Shown: in pieces, positions 1-7,607 of the stretch
How positions within the stretch are numbered: position 1 is the first letter of the stretch
Layout of the letters: every line of letters starts with the position of its first letter
Source of the DNA: SURF-24 sp964537965
GTDB lineage: Bacteria; Bacteroidota; Ignavibacteria; Ignavibacteriales; SURF-24
Length of the DNA: 9,184 nt
Direction: 5' to 3'
NCBI GenBank assembly: GCA_964537965.1
Contig: CAZIDB010000193.1
Span: forward strand, 1 to 9,184
Position numbers and translations under genes: made by a program
The notes under the pieces: generated by a model
Databases searched by the model: none
The model's input: the letters and a program-made list of their open reading frames with translations, nothing else
What the model was told of the DNA's origin: nothing

Positions 1-109
1 TTCTGATAATTTCTAAATCAGCTTCACTTTTTGTCTTAACTATATTACCGATTATGAATCCAAGATGATGTTTCCAAAGGTTGAATAAAACCGGGTTTTG
101 TTCCTCCAT
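1..109 (-). CDS. Unrecognised protein, N-terminal 36 residues only (gene runs off the left edge)
   Basis: An open frame starts at ATG 107-109 and reads leftward without a stop to the window edge. Its product begins MEEQNPVLFNLWKHHLGFII and continues with a short charged stretch. I do not recognise the family from this fragment. The frame starts 20 bp after the stop of the YihY-like gene on the same strand, so the two are probably co-transcribed. An in-frame GTG at 125-127 would add six residues and leave a 2-bp gap to the preceding stop; neither start has a convincing Shine-Dalgarno site, and I prefer the ATG. The open frame and tight spacing are seen; that it is a real gene is inferred from them. 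No function can be given. Confidence 0.55.
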   Translation of the reverse strand, partial: MEEQNPVLFNLWKHHLGFIIGNIVKTKSEADLEIIR

Positions 110-129
110 AATGGATGAGTCGTTCACTT

Positions 130-1023
130 TTAAGTACTCTGCTCTTTAACAAATTTTACCGCAACTGCGTCTTTATCCGGTCTTACTCCCTTTCCCTTTT
201 GAATAGCATAAACGTAGGTAAATTCCGCTCCCAAAAATAATACCTGGGATGAATAGAAAACCCACATCAGAAATACTGCAAGCGAACCGGCAGCGCCGTA
301 AATTGAAGTGTAGCTTGTCTGACCAAGATACATTGTTATCAACTGCTTGCCCAGGATAAATAAAATTGTCGTTACGATTGAACCTATCCAGACATCTTTC
401 CAGGCAAGATGAATATCCGGTAATATCTTATACAGCATTGCAAACAAAAGTGAAGTAATAACGAAAGAGAAGCTAAAGTTGACCGCACTTAAAATGAACG
501 ATAGTCTTTCGTCAATAAAATTATCTAATAGGGAAAGAACAGAACCGGTAACCAGGAAAAGTATAATGAAGAATCCAAAAATTATAATTAATGAAAATTG
601 AATAAGTCTGTCTTTTATTATTCCAAGAATTCCGCGTCCTTTTCGTCTCCTTACTTTATAAATTGTATTAAGTGAATTTTGTAGCTGTTCAAGTAAAGCC
701 GTAGCGCCTATTATTAAAGTGATGAAACTTATAATTGTTGCAATCAGTCCGGCATTGGATGCGTTAGCATTTTTAAAAGTATTTTGAATGAGATTTGCCG
801 CGTCTTTACCTGCTAATTCCTTTATCTGAAGAAACACTTCACCGGATGCTTCATTCGGATTATAGAAAAATCCAATTACTGCAATTACAATTATCAGTAT
901 TGGTGTAATTGAAAAAATTGTATAGAATGATAATGCTGCCCCAAGCCTTGGTATGTCATCCTCACTCCAGCTATTCACAACATCTTTTATAAACTTCCAT
1001 ATTGAAAATAATTTCTCTTTCAT
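130..1023 (-). CDS. YihY/virulence factor BrkB family membrane protein
   Basis: The 297-residue product has the length and motif pattern of the YihY/BrkB family (Pfam Virul_fac_BrkB). About six membrane helices are visible, near residues 27-53, 91-112, 141-166, 175-198, 209-232 and 244-270. Recognisable family blocks are RLGAALSFYTIFSITP in helix 1, GATALLEQLQNSLNTIYKV after helix 2, the ILPD turn near 200-203, and IYGAAGSLAVFLMWVFYSSQ followed by LGAEF in the last helix. Members are inner-membrane proteins of poorly defined function. Older annotations call them ribonuclease BN, which is wrong: RNase BN activity belongs to the ElaC/RNase Z family. The start codon lies 15 bp after the stop of the SGNH hydrolase gene and the next gene follows within 20 bp, which indicates an operon. 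A basic segment (RRRKGRG, near 125-131) marks a likely cytoplasmic loop. Family assignment is firm; role unknown. Confidence 0.93.
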   Translation of the reverse strand: MKEKLFSIWKFIKDVVNSWSEDDIPRLGAALSFYTIFSITPILIIVIAVIGFFYNPNEASGEVFLQIKELAGKDAANLIQNTFKNANASNAGLIATIISFITLIIGATALLEQLQNSLNTIYKVRRRKGRGILGIIKDRLIQFSLIIIFGFFIILFLVTGSVLSLLDNFIDERLSFILSAVNFSFSFVITSLLFAMLYKILPDIHLAWKDVWIGSIVTTILFILGKQLITMYLGQTSYTSIYGAAGSLAVFLMWVFYSSQVLFLGAEFTYVYAIQKGKGVRPDKDAVAVKFVKEQST

Positions 1024-1038
1024 TTCATTTACTATGAT

Positions 1039-2895
1039 TTATTGCAAATTTCTTTTCTTCAGTTCATTAAGCGCAAATTGCTGCAAAGATTTCCCTTTGG
1101 GATAGTTCGGTGCAATCTCCAGACATTTACAAATAGACTCATATGCTTTTTTGAATTGGGCTTCTCTTCCATAAGCACCTGTCAGATAAAAATAAACTTC
1201 AGGATCATCGGCATACAATGCAAGGCTCTTTTCTAAGTAGTTTATTGCTTCTTTGTTTTTTTTGTTGAAAAAGTTTATAAGTCCAAGCCATTTGGCTGCA
1301 AATGGGTCAGGGAATTTTTCAAATCTTATTTTCAGATACGGGAAAGCATCATCATACAAACCGCGCTTAATAAGCTCATTTGTAAAAGAGTCGTACCGTT
1401 CAAGATTATTAGGAAAGACATCTAAGAGGATTTCCATTTCAAGTTTATACGCGTTGAAATTCTTTGTTAACATGTAATTAGCATAAGTTTGATGCCCGGT
1501 TCCCCAGCCGGTTCTTCCTGCTGCAATATTAAATGCAAGTGAGTCAGCATACGAATTTAATTTTGGCAAATACGGCACTCTTCCCTCCTTAACATACGGC
1601 CAGTCATTCTTCAGGAATCCAATTCTATGCTTAACTATTAAAGTATCTAAGCTTGAAAATTTAAATTTATCTTTTACTAAACTATCCTGGCTTTCATAAA
1701 CAATATCCGATGGTTTAGTTTTCGGCAGGAAACGATTTTTCTGCATTACATCGTAATACTCTTTACCCATAAGCTTATAACCGCTAAGTGTCGGATGCAG
1801 ATGGTCAGTCATAAGATCATCACCAATTATGCTGCTCCTGCTTTCTTTTGCAAACGCTGAATCAATTTCTGCAACAGGGAAATTAAATTCTTCTGCCAAT
1901 TTTTTTATAACCGAATTAAATGCTTCTGGTGCACGGAATTTAAGCAGGTCTAAATCTTTTGCTAACCTGAAAAGAGAATCTGCCTCACGTATTTTTTCTT
2001 CACTTAGTTTCTTTTTAGCCTGGTTGAAAAAATTATTTGCGTCCGGAGATTCCTTTGTTTCTTCTGAGACAAACGGAGTTTGGTCTTTTAAATTAGAAAC
2101 CAGCGTTGAAAGAATAACAGGGATTTTATTCTGCCTGGCAAGTTTAAGAATTTCCCTCATATTTTCTTCAAACTGCTCAATTCCTTTCCGGAATATTTCT
2201 GATTGATACCCAACCATCTGGCCCTGGGATAATCTTGCCATCATTGTGGAATTTGTTTTCTTAACATCATCACTTCCAAACCACCCGGATATTTTCCTGA
2301 TTAAATTCCTTGTCAGTTCTGTTACTTTAAAATTATCTAACCACAAAGAGAACTTAACAAGCGAACGTGTACTTCCAAAGTTTACAGTTGATGCAACTCC
2401 AAGTGCACCATAATATTCATTATGACCGCCATAGATAATTATCAAGTCTGGTTTCTGTTCAATTATTCCGGGTAGAAGATCCAGCCAGGCGTAAGAGTTT
2501 ATTGCGGTTATTCCGCAATTTATAACTTCAATTTTAGATTCCGGGTAAACTAATTTCAGCCTGTCATTAAGGTAATTTGAAAAGGAACCATTGGGAGTTG
2601 ATGGAAATCCTGCAGCGCTGCTTTCACCAATTACAAAAACACGGAAAGCATTTTCCTTTTTTATCTTATCAAAGTTGGAACTAAGAACCGTAAGCGCTAA
2701 TTCATTTGATCTGAAATATCGTTTTGCAATAAAACTGTTTAGAGTTAGCTGGTTATAACCTGCATCATTCCATTGATCTCTGTCCTCTCCATAATTAAAC
2801 AGCCGAAGCGCTAACTCAAGAAATACTAATAAAACAACAGGAAGTAATAATGCTACAAGGTAAAACCATTTTGGAAATTTCTTATTCTCTTTCAT
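1039..2895 (-). CDS. Membrane-anchored SGNH/GDSL hydrolase with C-terminal TPR-like repeats
   Basis: This 618-residue protein begins with one hydrophobic helix (about residues 10-33), probably an uncleaved anchor that puts the rest outside the cytoplasm. A SGNH hydrolase domain follows. The block I nucleophile motif is VIGESSAAG with Ser92 (GES in place of GDS). The block II glycine is in NCGITAINS (Gly128), block III is GGHNE (Gly157, Asn159), and the block V dyad is in DHLHP (Asp364 and His367). A helical, TPR-like insert at about 287-325 interrupts the domain before block V. The C-terminal part (about 500-610) has helix pairs with TPR spacing, for example around INYLEKSLALYADDPEVYFY. SGNH enzymes hydrolyse esters of lipids, acylated sugars or polymers; the substrate cannot be read here. 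All catalytic residues appear intact. The start follows A-rich sequence with no Shine-Dalgarno site. It lies 76 bp after nhaA and 15 bp before the YihY-like gene. Confidence 0.88.
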   Translation of the reverse strand: MKENKKFPKWFYLVALLLPVVLLVFLELALRLFNYGEDRDQWNDAGYNQLTLNSFIAKRYFRSNELALTVLSSNFDKIKKENAFRVFVIGESSAAGFPSTPNGSFSNYLNDRLKLVYPESKIEVINCGITAINSYAWLDLLPGIIEQKPDLIIIYGGHNEYYGALGVASTVNFGSTRSLVKFSLWLDNFKVTELTRNLIRKISGWFGSDDVKKTNSTMMARLSQGQMVGYQSEIFRKGIEQFEENMREILKLARQNKIPVILSTLVSNLKDQTPFVSEETKESPDANNFFNQAKKKLSEEKIREADSLFRLAKDLDLLKFRAPEAFNSVIKKLAEEFNFPVAEIDSAFAKESRSSIIGDDLMTDHLHPTLSGYKLMGKEYYDVMQKNRFLPKTKPSDIVYESQDSLVKDKFKFSSLDTLIVKHRIGFLKNDWPYVKEGRVPYLPKLNSYADSLAFNIAAGRTGWGTGHQTYANYMLTKNFNAYKLEMEILLDVFPNNLERYDSFTNELIKRGLYDDAFPYLKIRFEKFPDPFAAKWLGLINFFNKKNKEAINYLEKSLALYADDPEVYFYLTGAYGREAQFKKAYESICKCLEIAPNYPKGKSLQQFALNELKKRNLQ

Positions 2896-2971
2896 TTTTT
2901 ATGTTTTGTGATTTATTGTTTTACAGGTATAACTGAAGTAATTTTTATTCTAATAATCTCGGTTTACAACA

Positions 2972-4132
2972 TTATTCATTTGCTATTTCATCGGGCAATG
3001 GTTTTAACGAAAAATGCAGAATCAAAAAACCTATAATTGCAGCTATTGCCGATGTGACTAAAATTGTCAACTTCGAAGACGAGATTAGAACTTCATCATT
3101 AAATGCAAGCAATGTTATGAATATTGACATAGTAAAACCAATACCTCCTAAAAATCCGGCGCCTATTATTTCTTTCATTCGTAAACTACCCGGTAATGAG
3201 CTAAGTCCTAAAGTAACTGCAATAAAACTAAACAATGTTATTCCAATTGGTTTCCCAATTAACAAACCAAGAAAAATTCCAAGGCTGTTAGCAGAAAACA
3301 AATTACTAATCAAATCGCTTTTAATAACAATTGCTGTATTAGCCAGTGCAAAAAGTGGCAGTATAAAAAACGCAACCGGCTTATGCAGAAAATGCAGTAA
3401 CTTTTCTGACGGAGATTTTTCTCCTTTCCCCCGGAATGGTATTGCAAATGCAAGTAAAACTCCTGCTATTGTAGCGTGAACTCCTGAATGTAAGATGAAA
3501 TACCACATTCCGAAACCACCAATGAGGTAAGGAATAAGAGAATAAACTTTAAGCCGGTTAAACACCAGCATAATGAAAAAAATGCCAAACGCAATTCCGA
3601 GATTAAATATTGATAAAGTATTTGTATAAAAAACGGCAATTACAATAATTGCTCCAAGATCATCAATTACAGCAAGGGCAGTTAAAAATATTTTTAATGA
3701 TAGAGGTACTCTTTTGCCAAGCAGAGAGAGTATACCTAAAGCAAACGCAATATCTGTAGCCATCGGAATTCCTACTCCCGCCTGGGTTTTGCTGCCTGCA
3801 TTAAGAGCTAGATGTATTCCTGCCGGCACAATTATTCCACCCACAGCAGCAATAACCGGAAGTACAGCATTTTTTATTTTCGAAAGCTCACCGATGTATA
3901 ATTCTCTTTCAAGTTCAAGACCAATAAGAAGAAAGAACACCGCCATTAGTCCATCATTAATCCAATGTTCAAATGAACTGCCGGCAATTCCGAAATGCCA
4001 GATGCTGAAATATTCTTTTTGGATAAATGAGTTTGCAGCTAACAGGGATAATACAGTACAGAAAAGCAGTATGAGTCCACCTGATTTTTCACTGTCGATG
4101 AATTCATTAAAAAGTTTTGTCACTTTAGGCAT
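2972..4132 (-). CDS. nhaA: Na+/H+ antiporter NhaA
   Basis: The 386-residue product matches NhaA in length (the E. coli protein has 388) and sequence throughout. NhaA is an inner-membrane secondary transporter that exports Na+ (or Li+) in exchange for 2 H+ and supports salt and alkaline tolerance. Key residues are present: Thr126-Asp127 in PMATDIAFALG (E. coli Thr132-Asp133), the paired ion-binding aspartates Asp157-Asp158 in ALAVIDDLGAI (Asp163-Asp164), Lys294 in IGKPIG (Lys300), and His219 in LHSGVHATIAGV at the position of the pH-linked His225. The N-terminal LIGLELEREL segment and the GFLGGIGFTMSIFI helix are also typical. The start is supported by an AAAGGA site at 4142-4147, 9 nt upstream of the ATG. 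The gene is divergent from the ClC gene and has a promoter-like -7 element at 4174-4181. It probably leads the leftward operon. Confidence 0.97.
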   Translation of the reverse strand: MPKVTKLFNEFIDSEKSGGLILLFCTVLSLLAANSFIQKEYFSIWHFGIAGSSFEHWINDGLMAVFFLLIGLELERELYIGELSKIKNAVLPVIAAVGGIIVPAGIHLALNAGSKTQAGVGIPMATDIAFALGILSLLGKRVPLSLKIFLTALAVIDDLGAIIVIAVFYTNTLSIFNLGIAFGIFFIMLVFNRLKVYSLIPYLIGGFGMWYFILHSGVHATIAGVLLAFAIPFRGKGEKSPSEKLLHFLHKPVAFFILPLFALANTAIVIKSDLISNLFSANSLGIFLGLLIGKPIGITLFSFIAVTLGLSSLPGSLRMKEIIGAGFLGGIGFTMSIFITLLAFNDEVLISSSKLTILVTSAIAAIIGFLILHFSLKPLPDEIANE

Positions 4133-4173
4133 CTCAATATTTCCTTTCTAAGTCTGCAATAATAATTCCTGTA

Positions 4174-4181
4174 CAAAGATA
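4174..4181 (-). promoter_or_regulatory. Candidate Bacteroidota-type -7 promoter element for nhaA
   Basis: The minus strand reads TATCTTTG here, an exact match to TAnnTTTG. Transcription would start near 4168 and give a leader of about 36 nt containing the AAAGGA ribosome site of nhaA. No clear TTG/TTTG -33 element is seen at the usual distance, so this rests on the -7 box and its position. Confidence 0.5.
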
Positions 4182-4240
4182 ATATTTATACTTAATACTT
4201 GTTACATGAATCTAATTCAACAAATAACACTAAATTTTCA

Positions 4241-4253
4241 AAGCATTATGCTT
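4241..4253. repeat. Palindrome, possible operator
   Basis: AAGCATTATGCTT is a perfect inverted repeat of 6-bp arms around one central base, in the middle of the nhaA/ClC gap. The symmetry is seen; use as a regulator site is inferred. In such AT-rich DNA, short palindromes can arise by chance, although this one includes G/C pairs. Confidence 0.35.
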
Positions 4254-4276
4254 AGTTTAACTTACTTCTTAAAAAC

Positions 4277-4290
4277 ACTTTTATAAAAGT
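4277..4290. repeat. 14-bp perfect palindrome upstream of the ClC gene, possible operator
   Basis: ACTTTTATAAAAGT equals its own reverse complement. It lies about 25 bp upstream of the TATAAT hexamer at 4316-4321, where an activator or repressor could act. Its centre is about 36 bp from that of the palindrome at 4241-4253. It is A/T-rich, so chance is a real alternative. Confidence 0.35.
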
Positions 4291-4358
4291 TTTATTTAAA
4301 GCATTCTTATAAAATTATAATTTGTTATTTTGTAACTGAAATTTTTATTCAATTAAAA

Positions 4359-6131
4359 ATGACTATGAGAATATACACCAGCTTAATACTTGCAATAAAA
4401 AAGAAACTTTCAAAGAAACAATTCTTATTTGTTTCCTGCATTCTTGTCGGATTGATCTCAGGCATCTCTGCCATAATCTTAAAGACTGTCGTTTTTAAAT
4501 TACATTATTTAGTTACGCTTACAAATACAGTTTACAGGCAAAACTACCTTTATATTTTATTCCCATTAGCAGGAATTCTGTTAACAATCTTTACCGTAAA
4601 ATTCTTTTTAAAAGATAAATTTAAAAAAGGTTCCGGTCAGATATTATTTTCAATTGCTAAAAAATCAAGCATAGTTGATAAGCATACAACTTATACCCAC
4701 TTATTAACAAGCGCCATTACTGTTGGGTTAGGAGGCTCTGCAGGACTTGAAGCACCAATAGTTGTAACAGGTGCTGCAATAGGTTCCAACTATGGTAGAA
4801 TAAATCGTATGGATTACCGTGAAAGAACACTACTGTTAGCATGCGGCTCTGCTGCAGGAATAGCTGCGATTTTTAACGCGCCAATAGCAGGAATAATGTT
4901 CGCTGTTGAGATAATTCTGACCGAAGCAACTATAAGCGCATTCGTACCATTAATTATTTCTGCAGTGGTTGGCACGCTTTGCTCAAAAGTTGTGCTGAAT
5001 GAAGGGATACTATTAGTTTTTACATTAAAGCAACCTTTCAATTATGTTAATATCCCATATTACATTTTACTTGGATTATTAGCAGGAATGATCTCGGTTT
5101 ACTTTGCCAATGTAACTTTAAAAATCGAACACCTTTCCAAGCTCTTCAAAAACAGATTTGTTAAAGGTCTGGTCGGAGGATTGGTCTTAGGATTTTTGGT
5201 TTTTCTATTTCCGCCTTTATTCGGCGAAGGTTATTCAAGTATTCTTCCGTTAGCTAATTTGCAACCTAACAAGTTGCTTAATGATAGCTTGTTCTATTCT
5301 TTCAATAATAACGAATGGTTCGTTCTATTATTCATTAGTGCAATTTGCCTAATCAAAGTTATAGCAACTTCAATTACTTTAAATTTCGGAGGTAACGGCG
5401 GAAATTTTGCTCCTTCTTTATTCGTGGGTGCTTATCTTGGATTTGCTTTCTCAAGATTCATAAATCTGTTAAACTTGGCAAAACTTCCTGAAAGTAATTT
5501 CACATTAGTCGGTATGGCAGGAATTTTAAGCGGAGTAATGTATGCTCCTTTAACCGGAATATTTTTAATTGCTGAAGTGACAGGTGGATACGAACTTATG
5601 ATTCCGCTTATGATTGTTTCATCCATAAGTTATGGAATTGTCCGTGTGTTTGAACCTTTCTCAATGGATACAAGAGAGTTAGCAAAGAAGGGTGATATAC
5701 TTACAGCAAACAAGGATAAAAACATTCTTACATTACTTGATATCCACGAAATAATTGAGAATGATTTTTCCAAAATACTTTATAATAAAAAAATATTTGA
5801 ACTTACTGACCTGATCAGTCATTCAAGAAGAAATTTATTTCCCGTGGTTGATGAAAATGATAAGCTGCTTGGAATTGTTTATATGGAAAATATCCGGGAG
5901 ATTCTGTTTGAACTAACTTCCTTCCGGGATTTGGATGTGGTTGAGTTAATGAAGAGTCCTCCGGCAACATTGCAAATAAATGAAGATATGGGTAGTGTGA
6001 TGAAAAAATTTGATGAATCTAAAGCCTGGAACCTGCCCGTACTTGAAAATGGAAAATATATAGGATTCATCTCTAAGTCTTCTGTATTTTCAAGTTACAG
6101 GGAACAGATAATAAAATCTCACAGCGATTAG
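4359..6131 (+). CDS. ClC-family anion channel/transporter with two C-terminal CBS domains
   Basis: The 590-residue product has a full ClC membrane domain (about 20-445), then two CBS domains (about 455-520 and 525-585; VMKKFDESKAWNLPVLENGK is typical of the second). ClC proteins are homodimers that carry Cl- or other anions, as Cl-/H+ exchangers or channels; CBS pairs often bind adenine nucleotides and gate transport. Visible motifs: GSGQ with Ser92 (ClC-ec1 Ser107), GLEAP with the external gating glutamate Glu131 (Glu148), FNAPIAGIMFAVE, GGNFAPSLFVG with Phe350 (Phe357), and APLTGIFLIAEVTGGYELMIP. Two functional residues differ: the internal proton glutamate (ec1 Glu203) aligns with Ile185, and the central tyrosine (Tyr445) with Asp437. 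This argues against a standard coupled exchanger. No Shine-Dalgarno site is seen; Met3 is an alternative start. The gene is divergent from nhaA and precedes the DUF389 gene by 75 bp. Confidence 0.95.
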   Translation: MTMRIYTSLILAIKKKLSKKQFLFVSCILVGLISGISAIILKTVVFKLHYLVTLTNTVYRQNYLYILFPLAGILLTIFTVKFFLKDKFKKGSGQILFSIAKKSSIVDKHTTYTHLLTSAITVGLGGSAGLEAPIVVTGAAIGSNYGRINRMDYRERTLLLACGSAAGIAAIFNAPIAGIMFAVEIILTEATISAFVPLIISAVVGTLCSKVVLNEGILLVFTLKQPFNYVNIPYYILLGLLAGMISVYFANVTLKIEHLSKLFKNRFVKGLVGGLVLGFLVFLFPPLFGEGYSSILPLANLQPNKLLNDSLFYSFNNNEWFVLLFISAICLIKVIATSITLNFGGNGGNFAPSLFVGAYLGFAFSRFINLLNLAKLPESNFTLVGMAGILSGVMYAPLTGIFLIAEVTGGYELMIPLMIVSSISYGIVRVFEPFSMDTRELAKKGDILTANKDKNILTLLDIHEIIENDFSKILYNKKIFELTDLISHSRRNLFPVVDENDKLLGIVYMENIREILFELTSFRDLDVVELMKSPPATLQINEDMGSVMKKFDESKAWNLPVLENGKYIGFISKSSVFSSYREQIIKSHSD

Positions 6132-6157
6132 TATATTCTGAAATAATATTAACAAAA

Positions 6158-6165
6158 TATGTTTG
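6158..6165 (+). promoter_or_regulatory. Candidate Bacteroidota-type -7 promoter element for the DUF389 gene
   Basis: TATGTTTG matches TAnnTTTG exactly. Transcription would start near 6172, leaving a leader of about 35 nt. A weak TTCTG (6136-6140) occupies roughly the -33 position. No terminator is seen between the ClC stop and this site, so the gene may also be read from the ClC promoter. Confidence 0.45.
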
Positions 6166-6206
6166 TCCCTTTACTATTTACATAAAAAAGCACAAAACAA
6201 ATTCAC

Positions 6207-7607
6207 ATGATGATTAGAAATAAATACTCAAGTATTCTAAAACCATTTTTTAAAAAAGTTACAATCCTTTTCTTTCCGAAAATACTAAAAGCCAGGAAAT
6301 CATTAAAGAAATTGATTAATTTCGATTCACCTACTGACTATGAATATACCATCTCTTCAATTGAAAGTAATATAAACATCAAAGGTTCTATAACACTAAT
6401 TTTATTCTCGTCATGCATCCTAGCAAGTATAGGATTAGATACAGATTCTCCAGCTGTGATTATTGGTGCAATGCTTATTTCTCCACTTATGTCTCCGATC
6501 CTTGGTATTGGTTTAGGTGTTGGAATTTTTAAGAAAGAATTGTTACTCAACTCAGTTAAAAATTTTTCACTTGCTGTTGCGCTAAGTTTATTAACAAGTA
6601 CAATCTACTTTGTTATTTCACCTCTCGGAGAACCCACTTCAGAAATTATGGCAAGAACAAAACCAACATTGCTCGATATTGGAGTTGCCTTTTTTGGTGG
6701 ATTAGCCGGAATAATAGCTCTCTCCAGAAAAGGTATTAGTACAATTATTCCTGGTGTTGCAATTGCAACTGCATTAATGCCTCCATTATGTACATCAGGA
6801 TTTGGAATAGCAACCGGAGATATTTCAATTTTCCTTGGAGCTTTCTATTTATTTTTTCTGAATACTGTATTTATAAGTCTTGCCACATACCTAATTGTAC
6901 GAATACTTGACTTTCCTTATACTGAAATAATGGATGTAAAAAAGAAATTCAGAATTCACCGAACGATTCTGCTATTTGTAATTATACTTAGTATCCCAAG
7001 TGGGATTATTTTGTACCAATTAGTATCTGAATACCGGGAAAAAATTGAAATAGAAAGTATTATATCCTCTCATCTGCAGAATTCGAGCACAAAGATTGTT
7101 AAATGGGAAATCGAGAATTTTGATAATAAAAATAGCGTTAAAGTCCTACTTTTTGGTAAAAGCATTTCTCCTAACGTAAGGTTTAGGGTTGATTCTTTAT
7201 TACAACTTAAAGGATACTCTCTTGATATTATCAATCTTAACATAACTGATGAAGAGAAAAACAGACTAACCGATCAAACAAGAAAAGCTTTATTAAGTAC
7301 TTTGGAAGCAAACCGATTCATTGAAAGACAATATCATAATGAATTAGACAGCTTAAAGAAGTTAGTCAACTTTCCTTATGGTGATTCACTTTCTCAAAAT
7401 AAATTTACAAGTGAATTGAGGGCTTTATTTCCGCAGATAGAAAATATTTTTTATACTGTTTCAGCAGATATAAAACAGAAAAATGCTGTAATAATTCAAT
7501 ATAAAAGAAGAACAAGTTCATCATCAAAAAGATTTATTAAAAATAAACTTGAAAACTATATTAAAAAGAGATTTCCTTCAGAAAATATTGTTCTTGCCGA
7601 AGAATAA
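6207..7607 (+). CDS. DUF389 family integral membrane protein (TIGR00341-like)
   Basis: The 466-residue protein carries the DUF389 membrane core at about residues 58-272. Diagnostic blocks are IIGAMLISPLMSPILGIG (85-102), MARTKPTLLDIGVAFFGG (148-165), IPGVAIATALMPPLCTSGFG (181-200) and LGAFYLFFLNTVFISLATY (210-228). About seven hydrophobic segments are visible. The biochemical role of DUF389 proteins is not established as far as I know; the Gly/Pro-rich pore-like helices suggest transport, but that is inference. A basic segment of about 45 residues precedes the core, and about 190 soluble residues follow it (275-466), with alternating beta-like and helical stretches and a charged helix near 347-386. 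I do not recognise this C-terminal region. Two ATG codons stand in tandem at the start; neither has a Shine-Dalgarno site. The gene lies 75 bp after the ClC gene on the same strand and ends in an intrinsic terminator. Confidence 0.92.
   Translation: MMIRNKYSSILKPFFKKVTILFFPKILKARKSLKKLINFDSPTDYEYTISSIESNINIKGSITLILFSSCILASIGLDTDSPAVIIGAMLISPLMSPILGIGLGVGIFKKELLLNSVKNFSLAVALSLLTSTIYFVISPLGEPTSEIMARTKPTLLDIGVAFFGGLAGIIALSRKGISTIIPGVAIATALMPPLCTSGFGIATGDISIFLGAFYLFFLNTVFISLATYLIVRILDFPYTEIMDVKKKFRIHRTILLFVIILSIPSGIILYQLVSEYREKIEIESIISSHLQNSSTKIVKWEIENFDNKNSVKVLLFGKSISPNVRFRVDSLLQLKGYSLDIINLNITDEEKNRLTDQTRKALLSTLEANRFIERQYHNELDSLKKLVNFPYGDSLSQNKFTSELRALFPQIENIFYTVSADIKQKNAVIIQYKRRTSSSSKRFIKNKLENYIKKRFPSENIVLAEE

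Larger units (their letters stand above)
4133..4358. promoter_or_regulatory. Divergent nhaA/ClC control region
   Basis: This 226-bp, very AT-rich gap separates the divergent nhaA and ClC start codons and must hold promoters for both. The nhaA side has an exact TAnnTTTG box (4174-4181). The ClC side has only imperfect candidates: TATAAT at 4316-4321, and two one-base-short variants of TAnnTTTG, TAATTTG (4318-4324) and TATTTTG (4326-4332). Two short palindromes (4241-4253 and 4277-4290) lie between the two promoter zones. There are also direct repeats of AAAGCATT (4240-4247, 4298-4305) and TTATAAAA (4281-4288, 4307-4314). No open frame or RNA gene is evident. Confidence 0.55.

Noticed and set aside
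130..1023. Naming the YihY/BrkB gene as ribonuclease BN (rbn)
   Set aside because: That name is a historical error for this family; the protein is an integral membrane protein without nuclease motifs.
1829..2206. 125-codon open frame on the plus strand inside the SGNH hydrolase gene
   Set aside because: Antisense to an intact enzyme gene; the Ser/Leu-rich product reflects the Lys/Glu codons of the real frame.
2896..2971. Terminator or separate promoter between nhaA and the SGNH hydrolase gene
   Set aside because: Only weak, bulged inverted repeats without a T-run on the minus strand, and TATACCTG is a poor match to the -7 consensus; co-transcription is the simpler reading.
3054..3479. 141-codon open frame on the plus strand, opposite the 3' half of nhaA
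   Set aside because: It is a shadow of the conserved NhaA frame and its translation is low in complexity and unlike any family I know.
3714..4151. 145-codon open frame on the plus strand, opposite the 5' half of nhaA
   Set aside because: It lies almost wholly antisense to a clear NhaA coding frame, its product is Pro/Ser/Ile-rich with no recognisable motif, and it has no promoter of its own.
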